From: Maribacter_C sp047345145
GTDB lineage: Bacteria > Bacteroidota > Bacteroidia > Flavobacteriales > Flavobacteriaceae
Reading direction: 5' to 3'
Length of the DNA stretch: 64,000 nucleotides
Assembly: GCF_047345145.1 (NCBI RefSeq)
Contig: NZ_JBLFER010000001.1
Location: forward strand, 868,001 to 932,000
Of the stretch, positions 18,902 through 27,436 are shown piece after piece. The notes under the pieces are model-generated. The model had not been told where the DNA came from, searched no databases, and saw only the letters and a list, made by a program, of their open reading frames with translations. Numbering within the stretch: the first letter of the stretch is position 1; each line of letters starts with the position of its first letter. Both the position numbers and the translations under genes were made by a program.

Positions 18902-19786
18902 TTATGCCTTTGGTCTTGACTTTCCAAGACCAAAGGTTATTTGTTTAAAGAAGTTTTTAGGGAATTCTTCATCTCCAACAAAACCCAATTCGATTTTTCC
19001 TCCATCTTCGGGAATGTAGTTTGTTTTAAAAATATAATCCCAGAGACTAAGGCTGATTCCGAAATTAACTCCTCTACTCCTATCTTCAGGAAGTGTATAA
19101 GCATGATGATACAAATGCATCACGGGATTGTTTAAAATATATTTTAAAGGGCCCCAAGTGAGCTTAATATTTGCATGATTGAAGTGTCCGATGGCTATTG
19201 CAGCAAAATGGACAATATAGGCTTGCTCAGGTTCAAAACCACCTAGAATCATTACACCGAAAGTCTTTAAAGGTTTGTAAAGAATATTCTCCATCCAATG
19301 GTATCTTAAATGTGCTGCAAAGCCCATTTCCTTTACTGAATGGTGTACTTTATGGAACTTCCAAAGAAACTCAAAACGATGTAAAAGTGTATGTGTAAAC
19401 CACTGTACAAAGTCTAAAACAATAAAGAAAACAACTAGTTGTAACCATGCCGGCCATGCGGTAATATCAATTAATGCTAAGGACTTGGAGGTTATTCCCA
19501 TATCTACAAACAACAATCCTAAAAGTTTATAAACACCGCTTATAACAATCGCAAAAATGAAGAAATTGAAGAACATGTAAAAGGCATCTAGCCAAAAGTC
19601 TTTTCGAAAGATGGATTGTTCTTTTCGCCACGGAAACAAAATCTCAAATCCCCAAACGATGAGGGAAATCAGAATCAATCCCCAGAAATAATTGTTGTAC
19701 CAAGGTACTTCGAAGAGAATAGATTTCCACGTCCAACTTACTGTTCCTAAAAATGAATTTACAAAGGCATCTATATATCTTTCCAT
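18902..19786 (-). CDS. Sterol desaturase / fatty acid hydroxylase family membrane protein
   Basis: This is a 294-residue integral membrane di-iron enzyme. The histidine boxes are His132-x3-His136 (THTLLH), His145-x2-His148-His149 (HKVHH) and, later, HFNHAN and HLYHHAY. Hydrophobic spans lie at about 33-50, 68-92 and 112-130. The family inserts hydroxyl groups or double bonds into lipids or carotenoids; the substrate is not evident. The start lies 21 bp after the rhodanese stop, so it probably ends the sulfite operon. Its last codons also form the hairpin at 18907-18936. Confidence 0.85.
   Translation of the reverse strand: MERYIDAFVNSFLGTVSWTWKSILFEVPWYNNYFWGLILISLIVWGFEILFPWRKEQSIFRKDFWLDAFYMFFNFFIFAIVISGVYKLLGLLFVDMGITSKSLALIDITAWPAWLQLVVFFIVLDFVQWFTHTLLHRFEFLWKFHKVHHSVKEMGFAAHLRYHWMENILYKPLKTFGVMILGGFEPEQAYIVHFAAIAIGHFNHANIKLTWGPLKYILNNPVMHLYHHAYTLPEDRSRGVNFGISLSLWDYIFKTNYIPEDGGKIELGFVGDEEFPKNFFKQITFGLGKSRPKA
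18907..18936 (+). terminator. Hairpin terminator of the receptor operon inside the 3' end of a convergent gene
   Basis: CCTTTGGTCTTG and CAAGACCAAAGG form a perfect 12-bp stem with a 6-nt loop, followed on the plus strand by a T-rich stretch (TTATTTGTTT). It begins 22 bp after the lipoprotein stop. It overlaps the last codons of the minus-strand hydroxylase gene, so the stem is also coding. Confidence 0.7.
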
Positions 19787-19807
19787 AGCTTAACAATAGT
19801 CGTATTC

Positions 19808-20761
19808 CTAATTCAATACTGACGTTACACTATCTTTTTCAATAGGCAAATCATCAAAATAACTCCATTCAGACCATGAGCCGTCGTAGTTTTTTACATT
19901 GGTGTAACCAAGCAACTCGGTTAATACAAATGTCATATGCGCAGATCGAACTCCGGTATGACAATAGGTAATAATAGGTTTGTCCTTCGCCACTCCAACT
20001 TGCGAATATATTTTTTCAAGCTCTCCTCTAGCTTTAAACTTTTGATTATCGCTTCTTATTGCTTCCATCCAATCGATATTCAAACTACCAGGAATTCTAC
20101 CTCCTCGCTTCGCTCCCGACTTCTGTCGTTTCCCACTAAACTCATCGGCCGTTCTACTATCAATCAAAATTAAATCCTTTGTCTCCAATACTGCGCTAAG
20201 ACCATCTTTACCAACCAAATAATCTTTGGCTTCGGCAGCATTAAACTTAAACTTTGAAGGGGAGGTTTCAGGAACATCCGTTGAAATTGCACCTTGGTTA
20301 TTCTTCCAATCCGTCCAACCACCATTCAATAATTTCACCTTATTAAAATTATGGATTTTTAGCACCCACCACAAGCGGGCGGCATCACATAAACCTTTAT
20401 CATCATAGATAATAATGATATCGTCAGGTCGAATTCCCAAATCGGAAATCACATTTTCAAGGGTCTCCTTGGTACCAGCCATACCCTTGTAAGGGTACGT
20501 TTTGTCCTCAATATCAGATCTCCAAAGATGCAAGGCACTGGGAATATGACCTGCCTTATATTCCTCTAATTTTCGAAAATCAATGATTTTGATATGCTCC
20601 TCTTCTAGAACAGTTTTCAATTTTTTTGCCTCTATTAAATGCCTCGTACTATGATAACCTAAAGTTTCTATTGGAAGTGGAATCGTTTTTACTGCCTCTT
20701 TTTCCTTGCAAGAGGAAAACAAAAGGAATGCAAAAAGAATGCTACTAATCCTCCAGATCAT
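19808..20761 (-). CDS. Rhodanese-type sulfurtransferase lipoprotein
   Basis: This is a 317-residue protein with a lipobox at LLFSSC (Cys18) and two rhodanese domains (about 40-155 and 180-305). The active-site loop is in the second domain: Cys267 in ITYCHTGVRS. The first domain keeps the fold (AGHIPSALHLWRSD) but has no loop cysteine in the equivalent place, although CDAARLWW contains one. It probably transfers or accepts sulfane sulfur (thiosulfate to cyanide or another thiol) in the periplasm or at the outer membrane. Its start overlaps the cytochrome gene by 17 bp, placing it in sulfite/thiosulfate metabolism. Confidence 0.88.
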   Translation of the reverse strand: MIWRISSILFAFLLFSSCKEKEAVKTIPLPIETLGYHSTRHLIEAKKLKTVLEEEHIKIIDFRKLEEYKAGHIPSALHLWRSDIEDKTYPYKGMAGTKETLENVISDLGIRPDDIIIIYDDKGLCDAARLWWVLKIHNFNKVKLLNGGWTDWKNNQGAISTDVPETSPSKFKFNAAEAKDYLVGKDGLSAVLETKDLILIDSRTADEFSGKRQKSGAKRGGRIPGSLNIDWMEAIRSDNQKFKARGELEKIYSQVGVAKDKPIITYCHTGVRSAHMTFVLTELLGYTNVKNYDGSWSEWSYFDDLPIEKDSVTSVLN

Positions 20762-21230
20762 ACCATTGAATATCGGTTAGTACTGAACGTCTTCCCTTAG
20801 CCATCACGGGGTAATTTGTAACCAAATAATTAACAATTATCTCCTCGTTACCCCCTAAATCCCATAGATTCTGGGTTTCTTGCATCCAACGTATGGTTGC
20901 TACCCAACGCTCTTTAGACATTCTGTTTTGGAGCACAAGTTCAGAGGAATGGCAATTTGTGCAATTATTAACGGTTTCCATCAATCCCTTAGCTTCTACA
21001 AAACCTGTCCGCACATGAATTCCATTTTCAATCTTATCAAAATCATCATCTTCAGGTAGGGTAACATACTCTAAATCAGCCTCGGTAGATTTCGAATCGC
21101 CACGAAACAAATCCGGGTTTTTGATATAAGCAATCAAACCCACCGCGATAATGACAAAAGCAATCAAAAAGGTAAATAAGCTTCTATAAACTGCTTTTAT
21201 CAGTTCTGGTAAATTGGTATTCTCATCCAT
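20745..21230 (-). CDS. Membrane-anchored mono-haem cytochrome c (sulfite dehydrogenase subunit)
   Basis: This is a 161-residue protein with one N-terminal membrane helix (about 18-36) and a single haem c motif, Cys90-x2-Cys93-His94 (NNCTNCHS). Met104 is a candidate axial ligand. It lies 3 bp after the sulfite oxidase gene and overlaps the rhodanese gene. By analogy with SorAB, it should accept electrons from the molybdenum subunit and pass them to the respiratory chain. Haem insertion would need the cytochrome c synthase encoded at 54789-57977. Confidence 0.85.
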   Translation of the reverse strand: MDENTNLPELIKAVYRSLFTFLIAFVIIAVGLIAYIKNPDLFRGDSKSTEADLEYVTLPEDDDFDKIENGIHVRTGFVEAKGLMETVNNCTNCHSSELVLQNRMSKERWVATIRWMQETQNLWDLGGNEEIIVNYLVTNYPVMAKGRRSVLTDIQWYDLED

Positions 21231-21233
21231 CGT

Positions 21234-22454
21234 TTATACTACTTTTATGGCTATGCGGTGACACGCATTATTCAAATATCCTTTCGGATTCCATCCTGGT
21301 AAAAGCATCGGTTGAGCCTTATTTTGTGAATCTGTAGCTCTAGCCCAAACCTCATAGTATCCCTTTTTTGGAAAAGAAACAGTAGCCCCAAAATGCTGCC
21401 AAGCCAAACGGTTCGCTGGTTTTTCTAAGGAACAATTTTGCCACGTAGCTCCAAAATCAATAGAATATTCCATTTTTGAAACTTCTAACTCCCCTGCCCA
21501 AGCATGACCTCGAATATTTAATTTTTTTCCTTCGGATATCTTAGCCCCGGTTTTCGGATAGGTAATCAAAGATTTCACGGGCATGGATTCAATGATGCAC
21601 ATATCTTCATCTTTCACCTTCTCTCCCGGTCCAACCGGATTACAAGGAACCCGATACGCTGTACCTGTCATTTTAGTTCCGTCATGTACTTTATTACGAA
21701 TACTGATGCGATTAATCCATTTACCAGAAACGGAAGCGGGCCATCCTCCAGCGACTAAACGCAAGGGATATCCATTTGCAAGTGGAATGTCTTCACCATT
21801 CATTGCAAAGGCTAACAAGGTTTCATCTTGCAATGCCTTGGCCATTGGTGCTCCACGAGAAATAGGTTCTTTTTCAGGGTCTCTACTTAGGTGTGAATCA
21901 GCAGCATGATATCCAATATAAACCGCGTCATCTTTTATCCCGGCATCTGCTAAAACATCTCTTAAGCGAACTCCTGTCCATACTGCACTTGAAACAGCAC
22001 CGATAGTCCATTGATTTCCTTTTGCAGGCGGGTCAAATTCACTTCGGCCATTTCCACCGCATTCTAATGTTAGTTGATAACTATAGTGTTTGAACTTTGA
22101 CTTCAGTTCCGACAAAGAATAGGTTTTCTCCCCTTGTACGGACTCTCCGTCTATGGTCAAAGTCCATTTATCGATATCTACGTTTTCAGGAATAAGTCCA
22201 TTATTTCGAATAAACATGAATTTAGCCGGCGTTATTTTATCATCAAGTAAATGGGCCTGGGCTTCCATATTCCATGGTTTGCTATTCAAAACTACCATTT
22301 GAGGATCTTTACCAAACATCTTAAAGGGATCGGGGTCTTGCAGTGCCAATGGTGTGTATCCTTTGGGCATAGAAGCCCCGAGAACAATTTCAGTTCCTAG
22401 AATTGCAGTCATTGATGCCAAAGCGGTTTTTTCTATAAAGAAGCGTCTTTTCAT
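21234..22454 (-). CDS. Sulfite oxidase-family molybdoenzyme (SorA/SoxC-like)
   Basis: This is a 406-residue exported molybdopterin enzyme. The N-terminus KRRFFIEKTALASM is a plausible twin-arginine signal. Cys132 in TLECGGNGR is the expected molybdenum-coordinating cysteine. A further conserved stretch is GYPLRLVAGGWPASVSGKWI, followed by a C-terminal dimerisation domain (about 290-405). The enzyme oxidises sulfite to sulfate in the periplasm, or takes part in a Sox-type thiosulfate pathway. No other sox genes are present, so sulfite dehydrogenase with the adjacent cytochrome is preferred. Confidence 0.9.
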   Translation of the reverse strand: MKRRFFIEKTALASMTAILGTEIVLGASMPKGYTPLALQDPDPFKMFGKDPQMVVLNSKPWNMEAQAHLLDDKITPAKFMFIRNNGLIPENVDIDKWTLTIDGESVQGEKTYSLSELKSKFKHYSYQLTLECGGNGRSEFDPPAKGNQWTIGAVSSAVWTGVRLRDVLADAGIKDDAVYIGYHAADSHLSRDPEKEPISRGAPMAKALQDETLLAFAMNGEDIPLANGYPLRLVAGGWPASVSGKWINRISIRNKVHDGTKMTGTAYRVPCNPVGPGEKVKDEDMCIIESMPVKSLITYPKTGAKISEGKKLNIRGHAWAGELEVSKMEYSIDFGATWQNCSLEKPANRLAWQHFGATVSFPKKGYYEVWARATDSQNKAQPMLLPGWNPKGYLNNACHRIAIKVV

Positions 22455-22545
22455 ATTTCTAAATATCCGGTTGGTTAACTAAAATTACAATCAAATACGA
22501 ATCATGTCCGTAACTAATGTTACAATACCTGAAAAATACAATTTT

Positions 22546-22553
22546 TACATTTG
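22546..22553 (+). promoter_or_regulatory. Putative -7 promoter element for the DUF2892 transcript
   Basis: TACATTTG is a perfect match to TAnnTTTG. It lies 4 bp before the ATG of a 30-codon ORF and 102 bp before the DUF2892 gene. Confidence 0.5.
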
Positions 22554-22557
22554 AATT

Positions 22558-22650
22558 ATGAAGACCAAACTATTTAAACTGCTTTTGGTTTGTATCCTAT
22601 GTGCAGCAATAGTGACAGCTATAGTTTTGGCTATTGAATATTTAAATTAA
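22558..22650 (+). CDS. Predicted 30-residue single-span membrane peptide
   Basis: A 30-codon ORF (MKTKLFKLLLVCILC...) has a basic start, one long hydrophobic segment (about 8-26) and a short polar tail (EYLN). It ends 5 bp before the DUF2892 gene and would be co-transcribed with it. The consensus promoter box is so close that the transcript may be leaderless. Nothing is known about its function, and it could also be an untranslated part of the leader. Confidence 0.4.
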   Translation: MKTKLFKLLLVCILCAAIVTAIVLAIEYLN

Positions 22651-22655
22651 AAATT

Positions 22656-22862
22656 ATGAAGAAAAATATGGGCGGTGCAGACCGCATTATCCGTTTTATT
22701 GTAGCCGCTGTAGTTGGCGTTTTATTTTACATGAATATTCTTGAAGGAACACTAGCTTACGTATTACTGGCGCTCGCTGGGGTATTCGTGTTGACAAGCT
22801 TCATTAGTTTCTGTCCCCTATATGCATTAGTAGGTTTAAATACCTGCAAAGTAAAAGAGTAA
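22656..22862 (+). CDS. DUF2892 (YgaP-like) small membrane protein
   Basis: This is a 68-residue protein with two membrane helices (about 12-28 and 31-50), matching the DUF2892 pattern: MGGADRIIRFIVAAVVG, then FCPLYALVGLNTCKVKE. In other bacteria this domain is often linked to rhodaneses (YgaP), and here the sulfite/rhodanese operon starts 200 bp away on the other strand. The two cysteines in the FCPLY...TC segment could carry persulfide, but that is speculation. Confidence 0.8.
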   Translation: MKKNMGGADRIIRFIVAAVVGVLFYMNILEGTLAYVLLALAGVFVLTSFISFCPLYALVGLNTCKVKE

Positions 22863-22866
22863 GTTC

Positions 22867-23169
22867 TTAGTCTACATCTATAATGGTCTCCTTTTTTCCA
22901 CCTTTAAATATATAGGTGTAAACCCACATGATAGTAAACATTGGAATGATATCTAAACCGGGCACAATTTCCTCAATAAACGTTATTGCTCCAGCTGCCT
23001 GACCGGCCTTTCCTTTGTACATTCTTGTCATCAGCCATGCTGCAATTGGTGCCCAAATGATATCAGAAAAGTCACCAATAAATGGAACTACGAAAGAAAG
23101 CATCCCGATAGCATCAAATAATAAACCGAGAAAGAGATTTTTGTATTTAGAGTCTTTGGTTTTTGACAT
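22867..23169 (-). CDS. Conserved small membrane protein
   Basis: This is a 100-residue protein with hydrophobic spans at about 12-32, 36-47 and 73-90, and a charged C-terminus (KGGKKETIIDVD). I recognise no catalytic motif. It resembles short flavobacterial membrane proteins without a known role. It converges with the DUF2892 gene, and the stop codons are 4 bp apart. Confidence 0.6.
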   Translation of the reverse strand: MSKTKDSKYKNLFLGLLFDAIGMLSFVVPFIGDFSDIIWAPIAAWLMTRMYKGKAGQAAGAITFIEEIVPGLDIIPMFTIMWVYTYIFKGGKKETIIDVD

Positions 23170-23236
23170 ATTGAAAATTATGAATTCTAACCAAAGAAAA
23201 CAATAAAGGTGCCAAAGTTCTGTAAAGTTAAAATGT

Positions 23237-23297
23237 CCTTCTGAGCACGGCGGACGACTACAAATGATTGCTAGTCATTCTACCGTGCCTCAGGTGG
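23237..23297. repeat. Imperfect palindrome downstream of folE
   Basis: The outer arms CCTTCTGAGCACGG and CCGTGCCTCAGGTGG pair over about 12 positions. A second stem GACTA/TAGTC (23256-23260 with 23272-23276) lies inside. There is no T-tract, so it looks more like a repeat relic or structured 3' region than a classical terminator. It begins 8 bp past the folE stop on the minus strand. Confidence 0.5.
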
Positions 23298-23304
23298 CAT
23301 AAAA

Positions 23305-23904
23305 TTATGTCAAGTCTGAACTAATCAATTTCAAAAATTCATTTCGGGTTTCGATTTTCTCGAATTGACCTCGGAAACCTGAAGTCGTGGTAACCGAATT
23401 TTGTTTCTGAACACCGCGCATCATCATACACATGTGTGAAGCTTCAATAACTACAGCAACTCCTTTCGGTTTTAAAGTGTCATTGATACATTCCAAAATG
23501 TCATGCGTTAAGCGTTCTTGTACCTGCAGGCGTCGTGCAAAAACATCAACGATACGGGGAATTTTACTTAGCCCTACAATATGTCCATTAGGGATATAAG
23601 CTATATGTGCTTTCCCAAAGAACGGAAGCATATGATGCTCACACAGCGAATACAATTCAATGCCCTTGACAATGACCATATCGTCATAATCTTCTTTGAA
23701 CATGGCACCCTTTAAGATTTCCGCAGCATCTTGTTGATATCCTTGGGTTAAGAATAACATTGCTTTGGCAGCACGTTCTGGAGTCTTAACCAAACCTTCA
23801 CGTTTAACATCCTCTCCTATCTCATCAATAATAGATGAGTAGCGCTCTTTTACTTCGTCGGTAATTTCTAAATTGTATTCTTCTAGGTTTTTATATGGAG
23901 ACAT
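23305..23904 (-). CDS. folE: GTP cyclohydrolase I
   Basis: This 199-residue enzyme converts GTP to dihydroneopterin triphosphate, the first step to tetrahydrofolate and related pterins. The zinc ligands Cys88 and His91 (LCEHHMLPF) and Cys159 (SHMCMMMRG) are present, and the family signature IPNGHIVGLSKIPRIVDVFARRLQVQE is intact. The length is typical of the type IA enzyme. The gene is monocistronic. Confidence 0.96.
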   Translation of the reverse strand: MSPYKNLEEYNLEITDEVKERYSSIIDEIGEDVKREGLVKTPERAAKAMLFLTQGYQQDAAEILKGAMFKEDYDDMVIVKGIELYSLCEHHMLPFFGKAHIAYIPNGHIVGLSKIPRIVDVFARRLQVQERLTHDILECINDTLKPKGVAVVIEASHMCMMMRGVQKQNSVTTTSGFRGQFEKIETRNEFLKLISSDLT

Positions 23905-24136
23905 TCAAAAATATTTTGTTTATTCTTTTTCTATAATAGCTAAACAAATTTAATCATTATTCTTGTTACAAAATAAAATTATGATATAATTAGCATTTCA
24001 AAGGTACATTCATATTTCCATAATATCTTGGTTCTCTAAGACCATAAAACTATCTCCATAACTTTAAAATCAATTGAGCTAAGCTATTTTGCCATGTCCA
24101 CCCTAATGTTTACTTTCATCTTATAAAAATTGTAGT

Positions 24137-24823
24137 ATGATTAAAGCCTCAAATATTGAGAAATTCTATGGAGAACTCCAAGTCTTAAAAGGAGTTTATT
24201 TGCATATCAAAAAAGGTGAGGTAGTATCAATCGTGGGAGCTTCAGGAGCTGGAAAAACAACCTTATTACAAATTTTAGGCACGTTAGATGTTCCATCCAA
24301 TAAAGGAAATAGTCAATTAACCATAAATAATACTGAAGTTACACAACTATCAGATAAGGCTTTGGCTAAATTCCGAAATGAACATATCGGATTTATTTTT
24401 CAATTCCATCAATTACTTCCAGAATTTACCGCCTTAGAGAATGTTTGTATTCCCGCGTTTATCAAAAAAACGGCACGAGATGAAGCTGAGCATAGAGCAA
24501 AGGAGTTGTTAGATTTTCTAGGACTTTCTCATAGATATAATCATAAACCTAACGAGTTATCAGGAGGAGAACAGCAACGCGTTGCTGTAGCCAGAGCATT
24601 AGTAAATAGCCCCTCAATTATTTTTGCGGATGAACCCAGCGGAAATTTAGATTCTGAAAGTGCAGATAACTTACATAAGTTGTTTTTCGAGTTACGAGAT
24701 AAATTTGGACAAACCTTCGTAATTGTAACACATAATGAGCTCTTAGCAGATATGGCTGACCGAAAATTAGTTATGGTCGACGGATTGATTACCAATCAGG
24801 CCCAAACGGTCGAAAATGCTTAA
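24137..24823 (+). CDS. lolD: ABC transporter ATPase (LolD-like)
   Basis: This is a 228-residue ABC ATPase of the LolD/MacB group. Walker A is GASGAGKT (34-41), the signature is LSGGEQQ (141-147), and Walker B is IIFADEP (161-167). The segment GFIFQFHQLLPEFTALENV is typical of LolD, which powers release of lipoproteins from the inner membrane. The membrane subunits are not adjacent, which is common in Bacteroidota. It overlaps the next gene by 8 bp. Confidence 0.88.
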   Translation: MIKASNIEKFYGELQVLKGVYLHIKKGEVVSIVGASGAGKTTLLQILGTLDVPSNKGNSQLTINNTEVTQLSDKALAKFRNEHIGFIFQFHQLLPEFTALENVCIPAFIKKTARDEAEHRAKELLDFLGLSHRYNHKPNELSGGEQQRVAVARALVNSPSIIFADEPSGNLDSESADNLHKLFFELRDKFGQTFVIVTHNELLADMADRKLVMVDGLITNQAQTVENA

Positions 24824-25391
24824 TAGTTTTCCGTTACTGTTTGAGCTTTGGAACTTTATCAAGAACCCTGTTTATATAGAAGATCAAAATACAGATACCA
24901 GCTATAGAGTCAAAATTTTGATGGGTCTAGTTGGAATTGGACTCGCCATTAGTATCGCATTGGGTTTAGTCGGGGGTGTTGTTGAAACAATATTTAGTCT
25001 TGATTTGGGTGAACATGCCGTTCAGGCTGCCCTAGAAAAAAATTCGCCATGGTATTTATTTCTCTTAGCTGTCATTATTGCCCCAATTTTTGAAGAATTA
25101 TTCTTCAGAGGGCCAATGGTGTTTTTTCGTGAGAAAACGTATTTCAAGTATATTTTCTACACATTGACAATTCTATTTGGATTTATTCATATTTCAAATT
25201 TTGAAATTTCCAACACTGTTATCTTACTATCCCCAATATTGGTAGCTCCACAAATAGGTGTAGGCGTCATTTTTGGTTTTATACGTATTCGCTTTGGCTT
25301 GTTTTGGACCATTTTATGTCACGCACTTTTTAATTTGATTCTGATGGGGCCAGTTCTCATTCTAAGACTCTTAGACCTCCCTTTGGAATGA
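24816..25391 (+). CDS. CPBP-family intramembrane glutamic endopeptidase
   Basis: This is a 191-residue multi-span protein with all three catalytic motifs of the CPBP (Abi/Rce1-like) family: EELFFR (Glu93, Glu94, Arg98), FGFIH (His125) and HALFN (His169, Asn173). These proteases cleave within membranes; bacterial roles include bacteriocin immunity and protein processing, and the substrate here is unknown. It is translationally coupled to the LolD gene upstream and the TIGR02757 gene downstream. Confidence 0.88.
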   Translation: MLNSFPLLFELWNFIKNPVYIEDQNTDTSYRVKILMGLVGIGLAISIALGLVGGVVETIFSLDLGEHAVQAALEKNSPWYLFLLAVIIAPIFEELFFRGPMVFFREKTYFKYIFYTLTILFGFIHISNFEISNTVILLSPILVAPQIGVGVIFGFIRIRFGLFWTILCHALFNLILMGPVLILRLLDLPLE

Positions 25392-26152
25392 ATAAAATAG
25401 AACTCAAAGAATTTCTAGATGCTAAGGTAGTGCAGTACAATCACCCCAAATTTTTGGAAAGTGATCCTATTCAAATTCCACACCGATTTTCTAAAAAAGA
25501 AGATATCGAGATAAGTGCATTTCTTACGGCTACTATCGCTTGGGGAAACCGAAAAAGCATTATCAACAATGCTAATCGCATGATGGAGTTGTTAGACAAT
25601 TCTCCGTACGATTTTGTACTAAACCATCAAGAATCGGACTTAGACAAACTAGCGGGTTTTGTGCATCGCACCTTTAATGCGATCGATTTCAGTTGTTTCA
25701 TCCAAAGCTTAAAAAACATTTACGTACATCATGACGGGTTGGAAAAGGTATTTGCCAAACAAATAACTACTGATTCAATGCAACCAGCAATATCGGGTTT
25801 TAAAGAAGTTTTCTTTGAACTGCCGCATCAAAGCAGAACTACCAAACATGTTAGTGATCCACTAAAAGGTTCTGCCGCAAAGCGTATCAATATGTTTTTA
25901 CGATGGATGGTTCGCGATAATTCTACCGGAGTTGATTTCGGGCTATGGAATACCATTAGTCCAGCACTACTCTCCTGCCCTTTAGATGTTCATTCAGGAA
26001 ATGTAGCTCGAAAATTAAAACTACTCAAACGAAAACAAAATGATGCAAAGGCTTTAGCAGAACTTGACAAAAGTTTACGCAAATTAGACCCTAAAGATCC
26101 AGTAAAATATGACTTTGCACTTTTCGGATTAGGCGTTTTTGAAAAGTTTTAG
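25388..26152 (+). CDS. TIGR02757 / DUF2400 family protein
   Basis: This is a 254-residue soluble protein of the TIGR02757 family. Recognisable parts are FLTATIAWGNRKSIINNANRMMELL near residues 45-70, the RINMFLRWMVRDNSTGVDFGLW segment, and LDVHSGNVARKL, which resembles helix-hairpin-helix DNA glycosylase folds. It may act on DNA, but no activity is established. The start overlaps the previous stop by 4 bp (ATGA), making it the third gene of a coupled operon. Confidence 0.8.
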   Translation: MNKIELKEFLDAKVVQYNHPKFLESDPIQIPHRFSKKEDIEISAFLTATIAWGNRKSIINNANRMMELLDNSPYDFVLNHQESDLDKLAGFVHRTFNAIDFSCFIQSLKNIYVHHDGLEKVFAKQITTDSMQPAISGFKEVFFELPHQSRTTKHVSDPLKGSAAKRINMFLRWMVRDNSTGVDFGLWNTISPALLSCPLDVHSGNVARKLKLLKRKQNDAKALAELDKSLRKLDPKDPVKYDFALFGLGVFEKF

Positions 26153-26176
26153 TCCAAAAAAAAATGCAAATCCAAA

Positions 26177-27313
26177 TCAGGAAACAATTCCCATATCACC
26201 TAAATCCAAAGGTATGGTCTTGCCCCCTTCTTTGATTGATTGGTAAATCGCTTCGCAAATAATCATATCGCGTTTACCCATTTCGCCAGGTGCAAAATTT
26301 GTGCTTCCCGTTTTTATATGTTTTGCAAAATCATCCATCTGCAGCATTTGTTGTGATCTATGCGGAAATTTGATTTGCTTACCATCTGAAGTACGACCCG
26401 CCAAAGGGCCATAGCTGTGACATGGGTTTAATTCTGCCCAACCCTTTTCAAAACTTACAAAAAGTCGATTTGCATTGGCATTATGACTTGTAAACAAATG
26501 CCCTGCCGCTCCATTCGGGAATTGCATTTGGGCAGTAATACTCTCATCGGTATCCTTAAAATATTCGGGGCGAGTACTGAATTCTTGAGCTGAAACTGAA
26601 ATAGGATTCTTACCAACTCCATATATATTACTTTGTATCGAATAGACTCCCATATTCAGAAGTGCCCCTCCACCCGAAAGTGCTTTGTTTAAGCGCCACT
26701 GATCTGGATTACTTCTTGAAATATAACCTGCATCTGATGATACATACTGCACATTTCCAAATGATTTTTCACGAACCATTCGCTTGATCTCATCCGTGTA
26801 CGGATCAGATTGCATGCGGTAACCTACACTTAATTTAACCCCGGCAGTATTGCACGCCTCTATTATTGCATCACATTCTAAAACGCTTACCGCCATGGGC
26901 TTTTCACAGATTACATGTTTGCCAGCCTTAGCTGCACGAATACAGAATTCCGCATGCATGCTATTGGGTAAAACAACGTAAACAATATCAATAGTATCGT
27001 TCTTTGCTATATCATCGAAGTTCTCATAGTTATAAACACTTTCTTTAGGAATATCGTACTGCTCCATCCACTGTTTTTCTTTTAGAGGAGTACCTGTTAC
27101 AATCCCTGCTAAATAACAATGTTCCGCACTTACAAGGGCTGGCGCGAGTTGTCCGGCGCTATAACTTCCTAATCCTACTAGAGCAACGCCTAGTTTCCTT
27201 TCTTGCTGTCCTGCGCCCATTCCACAAGCTATAGGCATTCCTGTAAACAAAGCGGTACCGGCAATCCCTTGGGTTAGTCTTTTATTAAAAGTTCTTCGGC
27301 TGATATTTGACAT
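26177..27313 (-). CDS. Gfo/Idh/MocA-family oxidoreductase with Tat signal
   Basis: This is a 378-residue NAD(P)-dependent oxidoreductase. The ORF can be extended to a TTG at 27373, but the ATG at 27313 gives a twin-arginine signal (ISRRTFNKRLTQG) and is preferred. The Rossmann motif GLGSYSAG follows, then HVICEKPMAVS with the catalytic-type lysine, and a C-terminal sheet domain. It resembles periplasmic glucose-fructose oxidoreductase relatives that act on sugars with a tightly bound cofactor. It converges with the TIGR02757 gene. Confidence 0.85.
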   Translation of the reverse strand: MSNISRRTFNKRLTQGIAGTALFTGMPIACGMGAGQQERKLGVALVGLGSYSAGQLAPALVSAEHCYLAGIVTGTPLKEKQWMEQYDIPKESVYNYENFDDIAKNDTIDIVYVVLPNSMHAEFCIRAAKAGKHVICEKPMAVSVLECDAIIEACNTAGVKLSVGYRMQSDPYTDEIKRMVREKSFGNVQYVSSDAGYISRSNPDQWRLNKALSGGGALLNMGVYSIQSNIYGVGKNPISVSAQEFSTRPEYFKDTDESITAQMQFPNGAAGHLFTSHNANANRLFVSFEKGWAELNPCHSYGPLAGRTSDGKQIKFPHRSQQMLQMDDFAKHIKTGSTNFAPGEMGKRDMIICEAIYQSIKEGGKTIPLDLGDMGIVS

Positions 27314-27382
27314 AATCTTAGTTTCTTTTCGATTGCTATTTAAAGCTACGAATATTTTTATTGGATACCTCAAACAGCAGGT

Positions 27383-27412
27383 TTGATATGAACCTCCTTT
27401 TCCCTATTTTTA
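27383..27412 (+). promoter_or_regulatory. Promoter of the S10 carboxypeptidase gene
   Basis: TTG (27383-27385), a 19-bp spacer and TATTTTTA (27405-27412) match the Bacteroidota -33/-7 arrangement with one mismatch. The ATG follows 24 bp later. Confidence 0.6.
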
Positions 27413-27436
27413 ATCCTGACTAATTCAATCAAAAAA

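Noticed and set aside
24816..26152. Phage-defence system around the CPBP (Abi-like) protease
   Set aside because: The Abi name is historical. The gene is coupled to lolD and a TIGR02757 gene with ordinary flavobacterial composition, and there are no mobile or defence genes nearby.
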